A stretch of 42,267 bases of DNA from Verrucomicrobiota bacterium (GCA_003218305.1 QHMY01000082.1:1-42267); one strand, 5' to 3'. Counted from the first letter of the stretch, positions 17,742-27,737 are shown. The notes: generated by a model from the letters alone, not told the origin. Made by a program: numbers and translations.

Positions 17742-18651
17742 ATGAGCGGCCATCAACACGACCAACCGGATGACTGTTGCGGACACTCGTCGAGCGCGGT
17801 GGGTCACAGTCACGCGCCCGCCAGTTTCGGAACCGCTTTCGCCGTCGGCATTACCCTCAACCTCGGTTTCGTTATACTCGAGGCGGCCTACGGCATCTTC
17901 GCCCATTCTCTCGCGCTGATCGCGGACGCCGGCCATAACCTCGGCGACGTCTTGAGCCTGTTACTAGCCTGGCCCGCACCGCGCCAACCGAGCGGCGGAC
18001 CTATGGCCTGAGAAGCTCATCGATCCTCGCGGCCCTGTTCAACGCGATTTTTCTTCTTATCACAGTGGGCGCGATTGCCTGGGAGGCAGTCCGCCGTTTT
18101 GGCGATCCCACGACGGTTGAGGCGAGGACGGTGATCTGGATCGCTATGATTGGAATTGTGATCAACACCGCGACCGCGCTGATGTTCATGTCCGGCCGGA
18201 AACGCGATCTCAACATTCGGGCCGCTTTCCTCCACATGATGGCCGACGCAGCCGTTTCCCTGGGAGTTGTGATCGCCGGCTTTGTTATCCTGGCCACGGG
18301 TCTGGCGTGGATCGACCCGGTCATCAGCCTCGTGATTGCCGCCGTCATTACGTGGAGCACCTGGGGCCTACTGCGCGATTCGGTCAACCTCGCGCTCCAC
18401 GCCGTGCCCCAAGGCATTGAAATAGCCGAAGTGCGCCGTTACCTGGCCAGCCTTCCACACGTGACCGAGGTCCACGACCTCCATGTCTGGCCGATGACGC
18501 TCATCTGGTGCGCGACGTGGCCGACTGCGACTGCGCGCTTCTGGACCAAGCCGCGCGGGATTTACATCGCAAGTTCGAGATCCAGCACGCCACCTTACAA
18601 TTCGAGACCGTTGATCACCATTGTCACCTGGCGGCGGACGAGAAAGTTTAG
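17742..18651 (+). pseudogene. Cation diffusion facilitator (CzcD/ZitB-type) broken across three frames
   Basis: Frame A ends LALIADAGHNLGDVLSLLLAW; frame B continues ARTAPTERRTYGLRSSSILAALFNAIFLLITVGAIAWEAVRRF...VTEVHDLHVWPMT; frame C continues HLVRDVADCDCALLDQAARDLHRKFEIQHATLQFETVDHHCHLAADEKV-stop. Confidence 0.85.
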
Positions 18652-18724
18652 CCGCACCAACTCCGAGATGGCTTCGATAATTCTATTGAAACGGATACCC
18701 GATCGCATTGACTGTCCGCCAGGC

Positions 18725-19117
18725 ATGAGAATCACGCGTCGTCTGGTGGCAGTGGTCCTGATCGCGCTCGGACTGCTGAATATCATTTCCTGCAGTGCCA
18801 AGGAGAAGAAGCTCACCTTTAACGGCGGCGACTTGTATTACAGCTCTCAAGTGACCGAGGCCGACGCGAAAAGGCTGGGGAATTACCTGGTGGAAGACAA
18901 GTTTTTCGATGGCATCCAAAAAACGGCGAAGCTCGACAAGAACGGAGAAACCTACGAGTTCCGGATGGTCTTAAAAGACGCGGAGAATGTTCGCGAGGTA
19001 ATGAAAACCTATCCCGCCGTCGCAAAGAAACTGAGCGAGCAGGTCTTCCATGGCAAAAAGGTCGCCATTCATTTGTGCGACGACGGTTTCAAGACGCTCC
19101 AAGTCGTCGAGAACTAA
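18725..19117 (+). CDS. Putative small lipoprotein
   Basis: ATG at 18725: MRITRRLVAVVLIALGLLNIISCSAKEKKLTFNGGDLYYSSQVTEADAKRLGNYL...; signal sequence with lipobox-like IISC. In frame with the listed 18065-19117 ORF only by accident of the CDF frameshift. Confidence 0.75.
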   Translation: MRITRRLVAVVLIALGLLNIISCSAKEKKLTFNGGDLYYSSQVTEADAKRLGNYLVEDKFFDGIQKTAKLDKNGETYEFRMVLKDAENVREVMKTYPAVAKKLSEQVFHGKKVAIHLCDDGFKTLQVVEN

Positions 19118-19164
19118 TTACAGCAGCCGGCCAAGCCGCTTCTCAAGCCTCCGCAATCTGCGTT

Positions 19165-20088
19165 TTAAGCGGATAGATTCTCAACGTCGAAAGCGCTCAT
19201 GGCCCTGAACATTTCGTAGCGCTCGGCAATCTGCGGCATGGTCAGGGTCCGCAGACGCTCCATGCTGAACGCCTCAACGTTAAAACTCGCGAGCACACTC
19301 CCTGAAATGATCGCGCGGCGAAGATCGGCAAAAGTCGGATCCACCTTTCTCGAGGCGAGATAACCGGCCAGGCCGCCGGCAAATGTGTCCCCTGCTCCGG
19401 TCGGATCGTGGATGTCCTCCAGCGGATAAGCGCCACAACTAAAAAACTCGTTCTCGCCGAAGAGCAGCGCACCGTGTTCGCCTTTTTTAATCGCGACATA
19501 TTTCGGACCTGAGGCGCGAATCTTCCGCCCGGCTTTGATCAGGCTCGTTTCCTTGGTCAGCTGTCGGGCTTCGCTGTCATTAAGAATGAGCAGGTCCACT
19601 CGCGGAAGGAGCGCGTCGAGCTCGGGCCGCGTGGTTTCAATCCATAGATCCATAGTGTCCGCGACGACAAAGCGCGGGCGCTTCATCTGATCGAGCACGT
19701 GGGACTGCAGCGCGGGCGCGATGTTCGCCAGCAAAACGAAATCAGTCTCGCGGTAGGACGGCGGGAGCTCCGGGCGAAAATGCTCGAAAACGTTGAGCGC
19801 CACCGAGCGCGTCTCGCGCGTGTTCATGTCCCACGCGTATTCGCCAGACCAGCGAAAAGTCTTCCCGGAAACCCGTTGGACACCTTCCGCTTCAATCTGG
19901 CGCGATTTCCAGAACTCGAATTCCGAAGCTGGAAAATCGTCGCCCACGATTCCAACCAGTTTGACGGGTGAAAAGAAGCTCGCCCCCAGGGCGGCGTAGG
20001 TAGCTGACCCTCCCATCAGATCGGCGTGTTCTTCCAACTGAGTTTTGACGGTGTCGAGTGCGATGGAACCAACAATGAGGACTGACAT
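19165..20088 (-). CDS. PfkB family carbohydrate kinase
   Basis: MSVLIVGSIALDTV...GGSATYAALGASFF...DPTGAGDTFAGGLAGYLAS. Confidence 0.92.
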   Translation of the reverse strand: MSVLIVGSIALDTVKTQLEEHADLMGGSATYAALGASFFSPVKLVGIVGDDFPASEFEFWKSRQIEAEGVQRVSGKTFRWSGEYAWDMNTRETRSVALNVFEHFRPELPPSYRETDFVLLANIAPALQSHVLDQMKRPRFVVADTMDLWIETTRPELDALLPRVDLLILNDSEARQLTKETSLIKAGRKIRASGPKYVAIKKGEHGALLFGENEFFSCGAYPLEDIHDPTGAGDTFAGGLAGYLASRKVDPTFADLRRAIISGSVLASFNVEAFSMERLRTLTMPQIAERYEMFRAMSAFDVENLSA

Positions 20089-20747
20089 TAGGATTTTTGA
20101 TTTTCGATTTGCGATTTGCGATTTAACAGCTCTTTGGCCGCTCGGCCATACGCCGCGATATCTTCTGCCAAAAGCAAACCCGAAACAATAACAACACGGC
20201 GCGCACCTGCTTCGATCACTTCCGGCAAATTGTCCAGCTTGATGCCGCCAATACAGAAAATCGGCAGGCGCACCGCGTCGTGAACCTTTCGGATGTCTTC
20301 AAGCCCGATTGGGCGGTAATCGGGCTTCGTCGGCGTGGCGAAAATGGGCCCGAACCCTATGTAGTCCGCCCCTTCGTAAAAGGCTCGAATCGCCTGATCG
20401 ACACTGTGCGTCGATTTCCCCACGGAACAATTGGGCCCGGCGATTTCCCGCACTTCGGCAATCGGCGGGTCATCCTGCCCCACATGCACGCCTTCTGCCG
20501 CAACCAGACGCGCGATCTCAGGATGGTCGTTGATGATCAACGGAACCCCGTGCGCGGCGGTGACACGGTGCAAGTCCGCCGCCAGCCGCGCGATCTCTGA
20601 CGCCGGCTGCGCTTTCGCGCGCAATTGGAGCAGATCGATACCCGCGGCGATCATTTGTTCGGCCACCTTCACAGCCTCGGAGCTCTCCACGTAGCCCAGG
20701 TCGAGAATGCCGTAGAGCCGGCAGCTGTTTAGATCCGCGGCGGTCAA
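20088..20747 (-). CDS. thiE: Thiamine phosphate synthase
   Basis: GIDLLQLRAKAQ...PLIINDHPEIARLVAAEGVHVGQDD...VGKSTHSVDQA...ADYIGFGPIFATPTKPDY...PIFCIGGI. Confidence 0.92.
   Translation of the reverse strand: MTAADLNSCRLYGILDLGYVESSEAVKVAEQMIAAGIDLLQLRAKAQPASEIARLAADLHRVTAAHGVPLIINDHPEIARLVAAEGVHVGQDDPPIAEVREIAGPNCSVGKSTHSVDQAIRAFYEGADYIGFGPIFATPTKPDYRPIGLEDIRKVHDAVRLPIFCIGGIKLDNLPEVIEAGARRVVIVSGLLLAEDIAAYGRAAKELLNRKSQIENQKS
20091..20125. repeat. Short tandem GATTTGC/GATTTTC repeat at thiE 3' end
   Basis: GGATTTTTGATTTTCGATTTGCGATTTGCGATTTA; encodes the ThiE tail NRKSQIENQKS. Confidence 0.75.
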
Positions 20748-20757
20748 GGGCGGGCGG

Positions 20758-22143
20758 TTACTCGTGCAACCGGGTCGGAGTCGGCTTCAACTCGAAGTGA
20801 TCGGAGCTCATCACCCGTTCCACAAAGCCGGTATCATAGGTGCCGTTACAGAATTCCGCATTCCGCATGATGGCGCTATGAAACGGGACAGTCGTCTTGA
20901 TCCCGGTAATGTAATACTCATCCAGCGCCCGGCGCATGCGCGCGATCGCCGAATTGCGCGTCGCCCCGACCGTGATCAACTTCGCAATCATCGAGTCGTA
21001 ATAAGGCGGCACGACATACCCGGTGTAGGCGTGCGAATCGATCCTGACTCCGCGTCCTCCCGGCGCATAATAGAATGCGATCCGGCCCGGCGAGGGTTGA
21101 AAATTTTTCTCCGGATCTTCGGCATTGATCCGGCATTGAATCGCATGAAGCCGCGCCGTGGCGTTAGCCACATGGGGTGAGAGGCGCTCACCCGCCGCGA
21201 TCAAGATCTGTTCCTTGACCAGATCACAACCGTAAACCTCCTCCGTGATCGTATGCTCCACCTGGATCCGGGTATTCATCTCGATGAAATAGTAATTCCC
21301 CTGGTTATCGACCAGGAATTCCATCGTCCCGGCGTTTTGATAACCGACCGATTGCGCCAGCTTGACCGCGGCGTGGCCCATTTTTTTGCGCAACGCGGGC
21401 GAGACCATCGGTGACGGACACTCCTCGATCACCTTCTGGTTGCGCCGCTGAATCGAACAATCCCGTTCTCCAAGGTGAACGACGTGTCCATGCTGGTCGG
21501 CCATGATCTGGAATTCGATGTGATGCGGATTGACGATCAGTTTCTCGATGTAGACATCGCCGTTTCCGAAAGCCTTCTCCGCCTCGGTGCGGGCAGCGTG
21601 AAAGGCCGGGCCGAGGCTGGCTTCGTTATGCGCAGCCCGCATCCCGCGTCCACCTCCGCCAGCCACCGCCTTGATCATGAGGGGGAAACCAATCTTGCGC
21701 GCGAGCTTGAGGGCATCCTCTACGTTCTCGATAATTCCGTCACTGCCCGGCGTGACCGCAACCCCAGCCTTGCGGGCAGACGCACGCGCGGAGTTCTTGT
21801 CCCCCATGGCGTGCATCGCCCGGGCGGGAGGACCGATGAACTTGATCTCGCAGCTTTCGCAGACTTCGGCGAAGTGCGCGTTCTCGGAGAGAAACCCGTA
21901 GCCGGGATGGATGGCATCCACGTCTCCGACTTCCGCGGCGCTCATGATGCGATCGATCTTAAGGTAACTTTCCGAGCTGGCCGGGGCGCCAATACAGATC
22001 GCCTCGTCGGCCAATTGGACATGGAGGGAATCCACATCCGCCTCGGAATAAACCGCGAGCGTTCGGATACCGAGTTCCTTGCACGCCCGGATAATGCGCA
22101 GGGCGATTTCTCCGCGATTGGCGATTAGAATTTTCTCAAACAT
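20758..22143 (-). CDS. accC: Acetyl-CoA carboxylase biotin carboxylase subunit
   Basis: [36 protein letters not shown]...; [15 protein letters not shown]. Listed ORF to 22326 is N-terminally over-extended. Confidence 0.97.
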   Translation of the reverse strand: MFEKILIANRGEIALRIIRACKELGIRTLAVYSEADVDSLHVQLADEAICIGAPASSESYLKIDRIMSAAEVGDVDAIHPGYGFLSENAHFAEVCESCEIKFIGPPARAMHAMGDKNSARASARKAGVAVTPGSDGIIENVEDALKLARKIGFPLMIKAVAGGGGRGMRAAHNEASLGPAFHAARTEAEKAFGNGDVYIEKLIVNPHHIEFQIMADQHGHVVHLGERDCSIQRRNQKVIEECPSPMVSPALRKKMGHAAVKLAQSVGYQNAGTMEFLVDNQGNYYFIEMNTRIQVEHTITEEVYGCDLVKEQILIAAGERLSPHVANATARLHAIQCRINAEDPEKNFQPSPGRIAFYYAPGGRGVRIDSHAYTGYVVPPYYDSMIAKLITVGATRNSAIARMRRALDEYYITGIKTTVPFHSAIMRNAEFCNGTYDTGFVERVMSSDHFELKPTPTRLHE

Positions 22144-22199
22144 CACAGTGGCGCCCGTTCCCGCCGAAAGACCGAAACTACGTAAGCGGAAGGACTGCG

Positions 22200-22664
22200 T
22201 TACCGGACGCGGAAAAGGACCTGGCCGAATTGGACGGGCTTTCCGCCTTCGGCCACGATTTCGGCGATCACGCCTTTTGTTTCCGCCTTGATCTCGTTCA
22301 TGACTTTCATCGCCTCGATAATGCAAACGACCGTTTCTTCGGTGACCTCTTTGCCTACGTCGATGAACGGCGGGGATTCCGGTGAGGCGGCGCGGTAGAA
22401 TGTGCCCACCATGGGGGACACGATCTCCCGGAGAGATGCACCTTTTTCCGCTGCGGAGGCCGCCGGGGCTGGGGCGGGAGCGGACGCGGCCGGCGGGGCC
22501 ACGGGCGCCATCGCGGGCAGGCCGTTAACGGGTTGGGCGAACATCGTTTGCTCGCCCGCGCCCTTTTGCAGCTTCAGCTTGAAGCCGTCCTTCTCCATCT
22601 CGAAGACCGACAGGTCGTTCTTCCTCATGAGATCGATAACGGCTTTGATGTCTTTTAATTCCAA
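22200..22664 (-). CDS. accB: Acetyl-CoA carboxylase biotin carboxyl carrier protein
   Basis: C-terminal [37 protein letters not shown] biotinyl domain; Ala/Pro-rich linker. Confidence 0.96.
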   Translation of the reverse strand: MELKDIKAVIDLMRKNDLSVFEMEKDGFKLKLQKGAGEQTMFAQPVNGLPAMAPVAPPAASAPAPAPAASAAEKGASLREIVSPMVGTFYRAASPESPPFIDVGKEVTEETVVCIIEAMKVMNEIKAETKGVIAEIVAEGGKPVQFGQVLFRVR

Positions 22665-22752
22665 GATGGCTCCGTGGTCGAGGCTGGGCGTTTAGGTAAC
22701 GCGGTTTTCCCGCCAAGGTCAAGCAAACGAATGACCGCCTCCCCATCGTTCT

Positions 22753-22832
22753 CGTGCTCGTGCTCCGGCTCGTGCTCGATTAGGGACCGGCCTGACACAG
22801 AACGAGCACGAGTAGGAGCACGAGCACGATTA
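22753..22832. repeat. Inverted GCTCGT-type repeat between accB and ABC ATPase
   Basis: Perfect 14-bp arms CGTGCTCGTGCTCC (22753-22766) and GGAGCACGAGCACG (22815-22828) around a 48-nt spacer; right edge contains the ABC gene TAA. Confidence 0.85.
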
Positions 22833-23624
22833 CGAAATGGATGAGGAATCCCCCACCACCCGCCCATCACGCATCTCGACCCGCCGGGAGGCGGCCCGCG
22901 CCACTTCGTCGCTGTGGGTCGCCACAATCAGGGTAGTCATCCGCTCTGTGGCGATCTCCTCCAGCAGTCGCATCACGCTCGAGGCGGACTGAGAATCGAG
23001 ATTGCCGGTCGGCTCGTCCGCGATCAAAAGCGCGGGACGATGGATCAGTGCCCGAGCGATGGCGGTTCGTTGCTGCTCCCCTCCACTGAGTTGATGAATG
23101 AAGTGCGTCGATCGATCGGTCAGTCCGACCAGATCGATCAGCTCCGCCGCTCGTCTCTCGCTCTCCTCCGCCGGCACCCCTTGCAACAGCAAAGGGAAGC
23201 TGACGTTTTCCCTCACGTTCATCGTCGGCAGGAGATTGAAGAACTGAAAAACCAGGCCGAGCTGTCGACGGCGATATTCCGTCAAAGCCGCGTCATCTGC
23301 GGTGTGCAACGCCAGACCGTCCACTACGATCTCCCCTGTAGTCGGCTGCTCCAGGCCCGCGAGAAGGTGAATGAGCGTGCTCTTGCCGCAACCGCTCGGT
23401 CCGCGCACGGCAACAAATTCATTCCGCGCGATTTCAAGCGAGACTCCGTCCAGCGCGTGCACCGCCCGTTCTCCAGTCTTATAATGGCGACAGATGTTCC
23501 TCAGCGAGATCAAGGAAGCTCTATCAGCCACGGCCGCCACGCGCGCAAACAACGCCGCCACCTTCGCGATCGTGGCCGAAAGCGATGACTTCATCGTCGT
23601 CGAGAAGCCGGCTTTCCTGCTCAT
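22830..23624 (-). CDS. ABC transporter ATP-binding protein (LolD/MacB-type)
   Basis: [51 protein letters not shown]. Start uncertain because of head-to-head overlap with the next CDS. Confidence 0.93.
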   Translation of the reverse strand: MSRKAGFSTTMKSSLSATIAKVAALFARVAAVADRASLISLRNICRHYKTGERAVHALDGVSLEIARNEFVAVRGPSGCGKSTLIHLLAGLEQPTTGEIVVDGLALHTADDAALTEYRRRQLGLVFQFFNLLPTMNVRENVSFPLLLQGVPAEESERRAAELIDLVGLTDRSTHFIHQLSGGEQQRTAIARALIHRPALLIADEPTGNLDSQSASSVMRLLEEIATERMTTLIVATHSDEVARAASRRVEMRDGRVVGDSSSIS

Positions 23625-24294
23625 TCATCCCAGCAAACCGACCAATGCTCGCACGCTCTGGGGCGAGCTCCGGCATCTGCTCGCTTTCGAACTCGCCAAC
23701 GGCGGCCAGGTTTCGATCGTCAATCGGCTCGACCGGGAAACGAGCGGGCTGGTCCTGGTGGCCAAGAACGCAGCCACGGCGCGGCGCTTTGGATTGGCGA
23801 TGCAGGAGCAGCGAATCGCCAAGGAGTATCTCGCCATTGTCTGGGGGTGGCCGGAATGGGAATCGAAAACCGTGGATGCGCCCCTGCTCCGGCAAGGCAT
23901 TCACGCGCCATCAAAGATCTGGCTCAAACAAACCATCCACCCGGCGGGTGCCCCGGCCCGAACGCAATTTACGATTGAACGGCGGTTTACTCGCGACGGG
24001 GCAGGCAACGACCGCTTCAGCGTCATCCGGGCGATACCCGAGACCGGCCGCACCCATCAAATCCGCGTGCATCTCTCCTCCCTGGGACATCCGGTCGTCG
24101 GCGACAAGATCTATGGACCGGACGAGGGACTCTATCTTGAATTCATCGAGACCGGATGGACGCCGGCGCTGGAATCTCGCCTTCTCCTGCCACGCCACGC
24201 TCTCCATTCCGCGGCTCTGAAAATCGACGCCGGCGAAACCTGGACCAGTCCGTTGCCGGCAGACCTGAGAACTTTCGCGGGCGACGTCCCCTGA
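23494..24294 (+). CDS. RluA-family pseudouridine synthase
   Basis: [59 protein letters not shown]. Start uncertain. Confidence 0.93.
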   Translation: MFLSEIKEALSATAATRANNAATFAIVAESDDFIVVEKPAFLLIHPSKPTNARTLWGELRHLLAFELANGGQVSIVNRLDRETSGLVLVAKNAATARRFGLAMQEQRIAKEYLAIVWGWPEWESKTVDAPLLRQGIHAPSKIWLKQTIHPAGAPARTQFTIERRFTRDGAGNDRFSVIRAIPETGRTHQIRVHLSSLGHPVVGDKIYGPDEGLYLEFIETGWTPALESRLLLPRHALHSAALKIDAGETWTSPLPADLRTFAGDVP

Positions 24295-24333
24295 ATTGCA
24301 ATTCAGCACGCCCGTCCTATCGTAGCGCGCTCA

Positions 24334-24951
24334 ATGAAAATCTTACGGGTTCTCTCGATATTGTTGCTCGTCGGCGTGGGATCTACGCCGTTCGCCCGCG
24401 CGGCGGAGGACAAGGTTTCAACCCGTTTCGTTGCCGATAATTCTGATGCTCCCAGTTTCGAGATGGCCGCCGAGACCGCCTACATGCTTGGGATCATCAA
24501 CAACCCCAACAGCTACGAGATCGGGGCCCAGTTCATCACCGCGCGCTGGCGTTTTGGTCCCGTGTATCGCGAGGGATTTTTTCGCGGGTACAATCAGTTT
24601 TATTTCTCCGGCGTGGCCGAGCCTATTTTTCGAGGTCCGGAGAATTTCTATTACGGAATCACCATCGGGCTCCGTTACAATTTCCTCCATGCCGGCAGCC
24701 GATGGACTCCCTACGTCTCCGGGGGCGTTGGCCTCGGTTGGATTGACAGCCACGCCAACGTGATTGGCGCGCAGGGCCAGGATTTCACTTTCAATGTCAC
24801 CAGCGCCGCCGGCATTTCCTACCGGATTAACGACCACTGCCAGGCGAGCCTGGGCTTCCTCTTCCAGCATCTTTCCAATGGGGGACAAACCGATCCAAAC
24901 CCAAGCCTCAATCTGCTTGGCCCGCAGCTGGGTGTGACCTGGTCCTACTAG
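24334..24951 (+). CDS. PagL-like acyloxyacyl hydrolase / outer-membrane protein
   Basis: Signal peptide; beta-barrel; C-terminal FLFQHLSNGGQTDPNPSLNLLGPQLGVTWSY resembles the PagL His-Ser active-site motif. Confidence 0.75.
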   Translation: MKILRVLSILLLVGVGSTPFARAAEDKVSTRFVADNSDAPSFEMAAETAYMLGIINNPNSYEIGAQFITARWRFGPVYREGFFRGYNQFYFSGVAEPIFRGPENFYYGITIGLRYNFLHAGSRWTPYVSGGVGLGWIDSHANVIGAQGQDFTFNVTSAAGISYRINDHCQASLGFLFQHLSNGGQTDPNPSLNLLGPQLGVTWSY

Positions 24952-24964
24952 TTTGGGTGCGTCC

Positions 24965-25579
24965 ATGAGCCAGCCCGAAGAAAATGTTCTGGTCGTCCGG
25001 CGCAGTCTCTTCGATGAGCTCGGCAGTTTTCATGGCCTCAATTTTGAGCCGGAGAAATACCTCCCGGCGCTTCTTTCGCGCGGAAATAATTTTTTCCTTC
25101 CCCGGGCGCAGGCCGAAAACGATCCCACCCATAAACAGATCATCCCCTATGCCATCATCGCGCACGGGGACACGGTGTTGCATTACGTCCGGGGCAAGAA
25201 AGCCGGCGAGCAACGTTTGGTCGCGAAAGGTTCCATTGGCATCGGCGGCCATATGAATGACAGCGATGAATCGCTCTTTGCGTGGGATGAGGCGGCGTAT
25301 CGCGCCGGGGTGGAGCGGGAAGTGAACGAAGAGATCACCATCGAGACACCGTTTGAAGATCGAATCGTGGCCCTGCTCAATGACGACACGACTGAAGTCG
25401 GGCGCGTCCACCTTGGCATCGTGCATCTCTTTCGTCTGGCCGAACCGAAGGTGGCAAAGCGCGAAGCGATGATCACCAATGTCGCCTTCCTGACGAGGGA
25501 CGAATTGAAGGCTCGGCGCGACAATCTGGAGACATGGTCGCAGCTTTGCCTCGACTCGCTCGATCGCCTGCTGAGTTAA
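24965..25579 (+). CDS. NUDIX-like phosphoesterase
   Basis: GSIGIGGHMN...YRAGVEREVNEEITIE...ALLNDDTTEVGRVHLGIVHLF. Confidence 0.75.
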   Translation: MSQPEENVLVVRRSLFDELGSFHGLNFEPEKYLPALLSRGNNFFLPRAQAENDPTHKQIIPYAIIAHGDTVLHYVRGKKAGEQRLVAKGSIGIGGHMNDSDESLFAWDEAAYRAGVEREVNEEITIETPFEDRIVALLNDDTTEVGRVHLGIVHLFRLAEPKVAKREAMITNVAFLTRDELKARRDNLETWSQLCLDSLDRLLS

Positions 25580-25626
25580 CCCACGGTCGCCTTGACCTGG
25601 TCTCGCCCTATCCGACGGGCCGCATC

Positions 25627-26178
25627 TTAGCGTTTCCGCTTTTGCTTCGTTTTCTGCTCCGGCGCAGGCGAAGGCGTCGGGGACGGACTTGCTGCCAACA
25701 TTGGCGCTGGTGTTGGCGTCGCTGGAGGAGCTCCCGTCAAAGTGACCGAATCGATCTGCCAGACCGTCATTCCCCGGGAGATATCCACGTCCATTTGGGC
25801 CGTAGTCGCCGGATATTTCAGCTGCGCTTTGAACGTTCCCCTGGGATCGAAGAAATAGGAGCTGAAAACGACGTCTCCCTGGACCTCTATCGGCTGGGCC
25901 GGCACGCCTAATTGGCGCAATCGTTCCAAGAAATTTTCACGCGCCGATTGCAGATACGTCCTCTGCGCTTCGGGACTTTGGTTAACGTGGAAATATTTCT
26001 CGTCGTAGTTTACGGCCAGCCGGGTGACGACGTCGCGGGCAAAAATGCGCGCATTCTTTTCGTGGTTCCGACGCGACTGATACAACCACCAGACGATGCC
26101 ACCCAGCAGCAGCACCACGATTACGAGAAGGGCGAGCCCCCCTTCACCCTTGATTCGCGCGCTTCGAGCGAGTCTCAT
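25627..26178 (-). CDS. Hypothetical single-pass membrane protein with Pro/Thr-rich C terminus
   Basis: GLALLVIVVLLLGGIVWWLYQSRR; C-terminal PATPTPAPMLAASPSPTPSPAPEQKTKQKRKR. Confidence 0.65.
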   Translation of the reverse strand: MRLARSARIKGEGGLALLVIVVLLLGGIVWWLYQSRRNHEKNARIFARDVVTRLAVNYDEKYFHVNQSPEAQRTYLQSARENFLERLRQLGVPAQPIEVQGDVVFSSYFFDPRGTFKAQLKYPATTAQMDVDISRGMTVWQIDSVTLTGAPPATPTPAPMLAASPSPTPSPAPEQKTKQKRKR

Positions 26179-26544
26179 TTAGAAACCAAAACCCGTCCCC
26201 TTGATCACCTGGCCGTCGCGGATCAGCGCTCCGTGTTTCTGCTTCCCGGTGTAGGCGCCGAACCGGTTTCGGGCAGCGACCTTAAACTCCACCAGATAAC
26301 CATAAACATGCTTCCCATCCCGCCCCGGCAAATCAGCTGGCTTCGGCGCGGCAGTCCACTCTACTTGCGCGCTCTCCGGGTCGACCAGTTTAGTCCCCAA
26401 CCATTTGAGAATGATCTCCTGGTAATTCTTAGGGTATTCCCCATAGACCGTCGGATCCGCTGCGATTTCGATTTCCGTTGTCTCCGCCCGAACCAGCGTC
26501 GGGCAGGCCAGCCCGAGCAGGAGAAGAAGTGCGATCGCTTTCAT
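26179..26544 (-). CDS. Hypothetical secreted protein
   Basis: Signal peptide MKAIALLLLLGLACPTLVRA; directly abuts the downstream CDS. Confidence 0.65.
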   Translation of the reverse strand: MKAIALLLLLGLACPTLVRAETTEIEIAADPTVYGEYPKNYQEIILKWLGTKLVDPESAQVEWTAAPKPADLPGRDGKHVYGYLVEFKVAARNRFGAYTGKQKHGALIRDGQVIKGTGFGF

Positions 26545-26600
26545 TTAACCGACACTAATAAACCACCAGGGAGAAGTCGAGCTTCTCGCGCGACCGCTGT

Positions 26601-27725
26601 TTAGGGCCGCTCGTCGATCGGTATGACTTTCTTCCCCGGCGGCTCGCCGACGTATTCGCTGAGCGGCCGATAGAGCCGATTGTCTTCCAATTGCTCAAGG
26701 ACCTGCGCGCACCAGCCGGAGCAGCGCGCGATGGCAAAAATGGGCGTAAACAAATCCGTCGGGATCCCGAGCGAGTAATAAACAGTCGCCGAATAGAAAT
26801 CGACGTTTGCATTCAGGTTCTTCTTTTCCTTCATCAGCTTCGCAATCCGCTCCGACATCCGGATCCATTTCGGATCGCCGAGCTTCTCGCTCAACTTTAT
26901 CGCCATCTTCTGCAAATGCGGCGCGCGCGGGTCGAGCGTTTTGTAAACTCGATGTCCGATTCCCATGATCTTCTTCTTCTCCGCCAGCTGCTTCTCGATG
27001 TATCCGTCGACATTCTCTTCGCTTCCGATCTCCTCCAGCATGTTAATCACACCTTCGTTCGCACCGCCGTGGAGCGGACCCTTGAGAGTACCGATCGCGG
27101 CGGTAATGGCGGAGTAGAAGTCGGTCAGGGTGGAAATCGTCACCCGCGCACTGAAGGTCGAAGCGTTCATTCCGTGATCGGCGTGAAGAATAAAGGCCAC
27201 GTCGAGCGTGTCGCTGGCCTCTTTCGCCTGCGGTTCGCCGCACATCAGATAAAGAAAATGCTCAGCCTCCGTCAGGTCATCGCGGACGGGCGGAAGCGAC
27301 TTGCCGTTCCTGGCGCGATGAAAGTAAGCGGCGATCACTCCGATCTTCGCGGTGATCGAAATTGCCTGACGCCGGTTAATCTCCGGAGTGGCTTCTTTTC
27401 CGATGTCGGGATCGTACAGGCCCAGCATCGACATCGCGGTGCGCATGACATCCATCGGCTCAGCGTCCTTCGATGCCGATTTCAAAAACTCGATGACTGG
27501 CTCCGGCAACTGGCGTTGGCTGCGCAGTTCGCGCACAAACGCTTCCAGTTCCCGGCGGTTCGGCAGTTTTCGATGAAAGAGCAAATAGACGACTTCCTTG
27601 TAGCTGACTTTGCCCACCAGCTCATTGATGTCGTAGCCGCAATAAATGAGCTGGCCCTTGTCGCCAATGACGTCGCTCAATCGGGTGGTGTTGGCGACGA
27701 CGCCTTCGAGTCCGCGTGAAACCAT
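26601..27725 (-). CDS. gltA: Citrate synthase
   Basis: LIYCGYDINELV, LHADHGMNASTFSARVT, GPLHGGANEGV, GIGHRVYKTLDPRAPHL, NVDFYSATVYYSLGIPTDLFTPIFAIARCSGW. Confidence 0.95.
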   Translation of the reverse strand: MVSRGLEGVVANTTRLSDVIGDKGQLIYCGYDINELVGKVSYKEVVYLLFHRKLPNRRELEAFVRELRSQRQLPEPVIEFLKSASKDAEPMDVMRTAMSMLGLYDPDIGKEATPEINRRQAISITAKIGVIAAYFHRARNGKSLPPVRDDLTEAEHFLYLMCGEPQAKEASDTLDVAFILHADHGMNASTFSARVTISTLTDFYSAITAAIGTLKGPLHGGANEGVINMLEEIGSEENVDGYIEKQLAEKKKIMGIGHRVYKTLDPRAPHLQKMAIKLSEKLGDPKWIRMSERIAKLMKEKKNLNANVDFYSATVYYSLGIPTDLFTPIFAIARCSGWCAQVLEQLEDNRLYRPLSEYVGEPPGKKVIPIDERP

Positions 27726-27737
27726 TAGAAGGTTTTG

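Noticed and set aside
22144-22326. N-terminal extension of the accC ORF
   Set aside because: Homology-like sequence starts at [14 protein letters not shown] (22143); the upstream part is basic low-complexity sequence overlapping accB.
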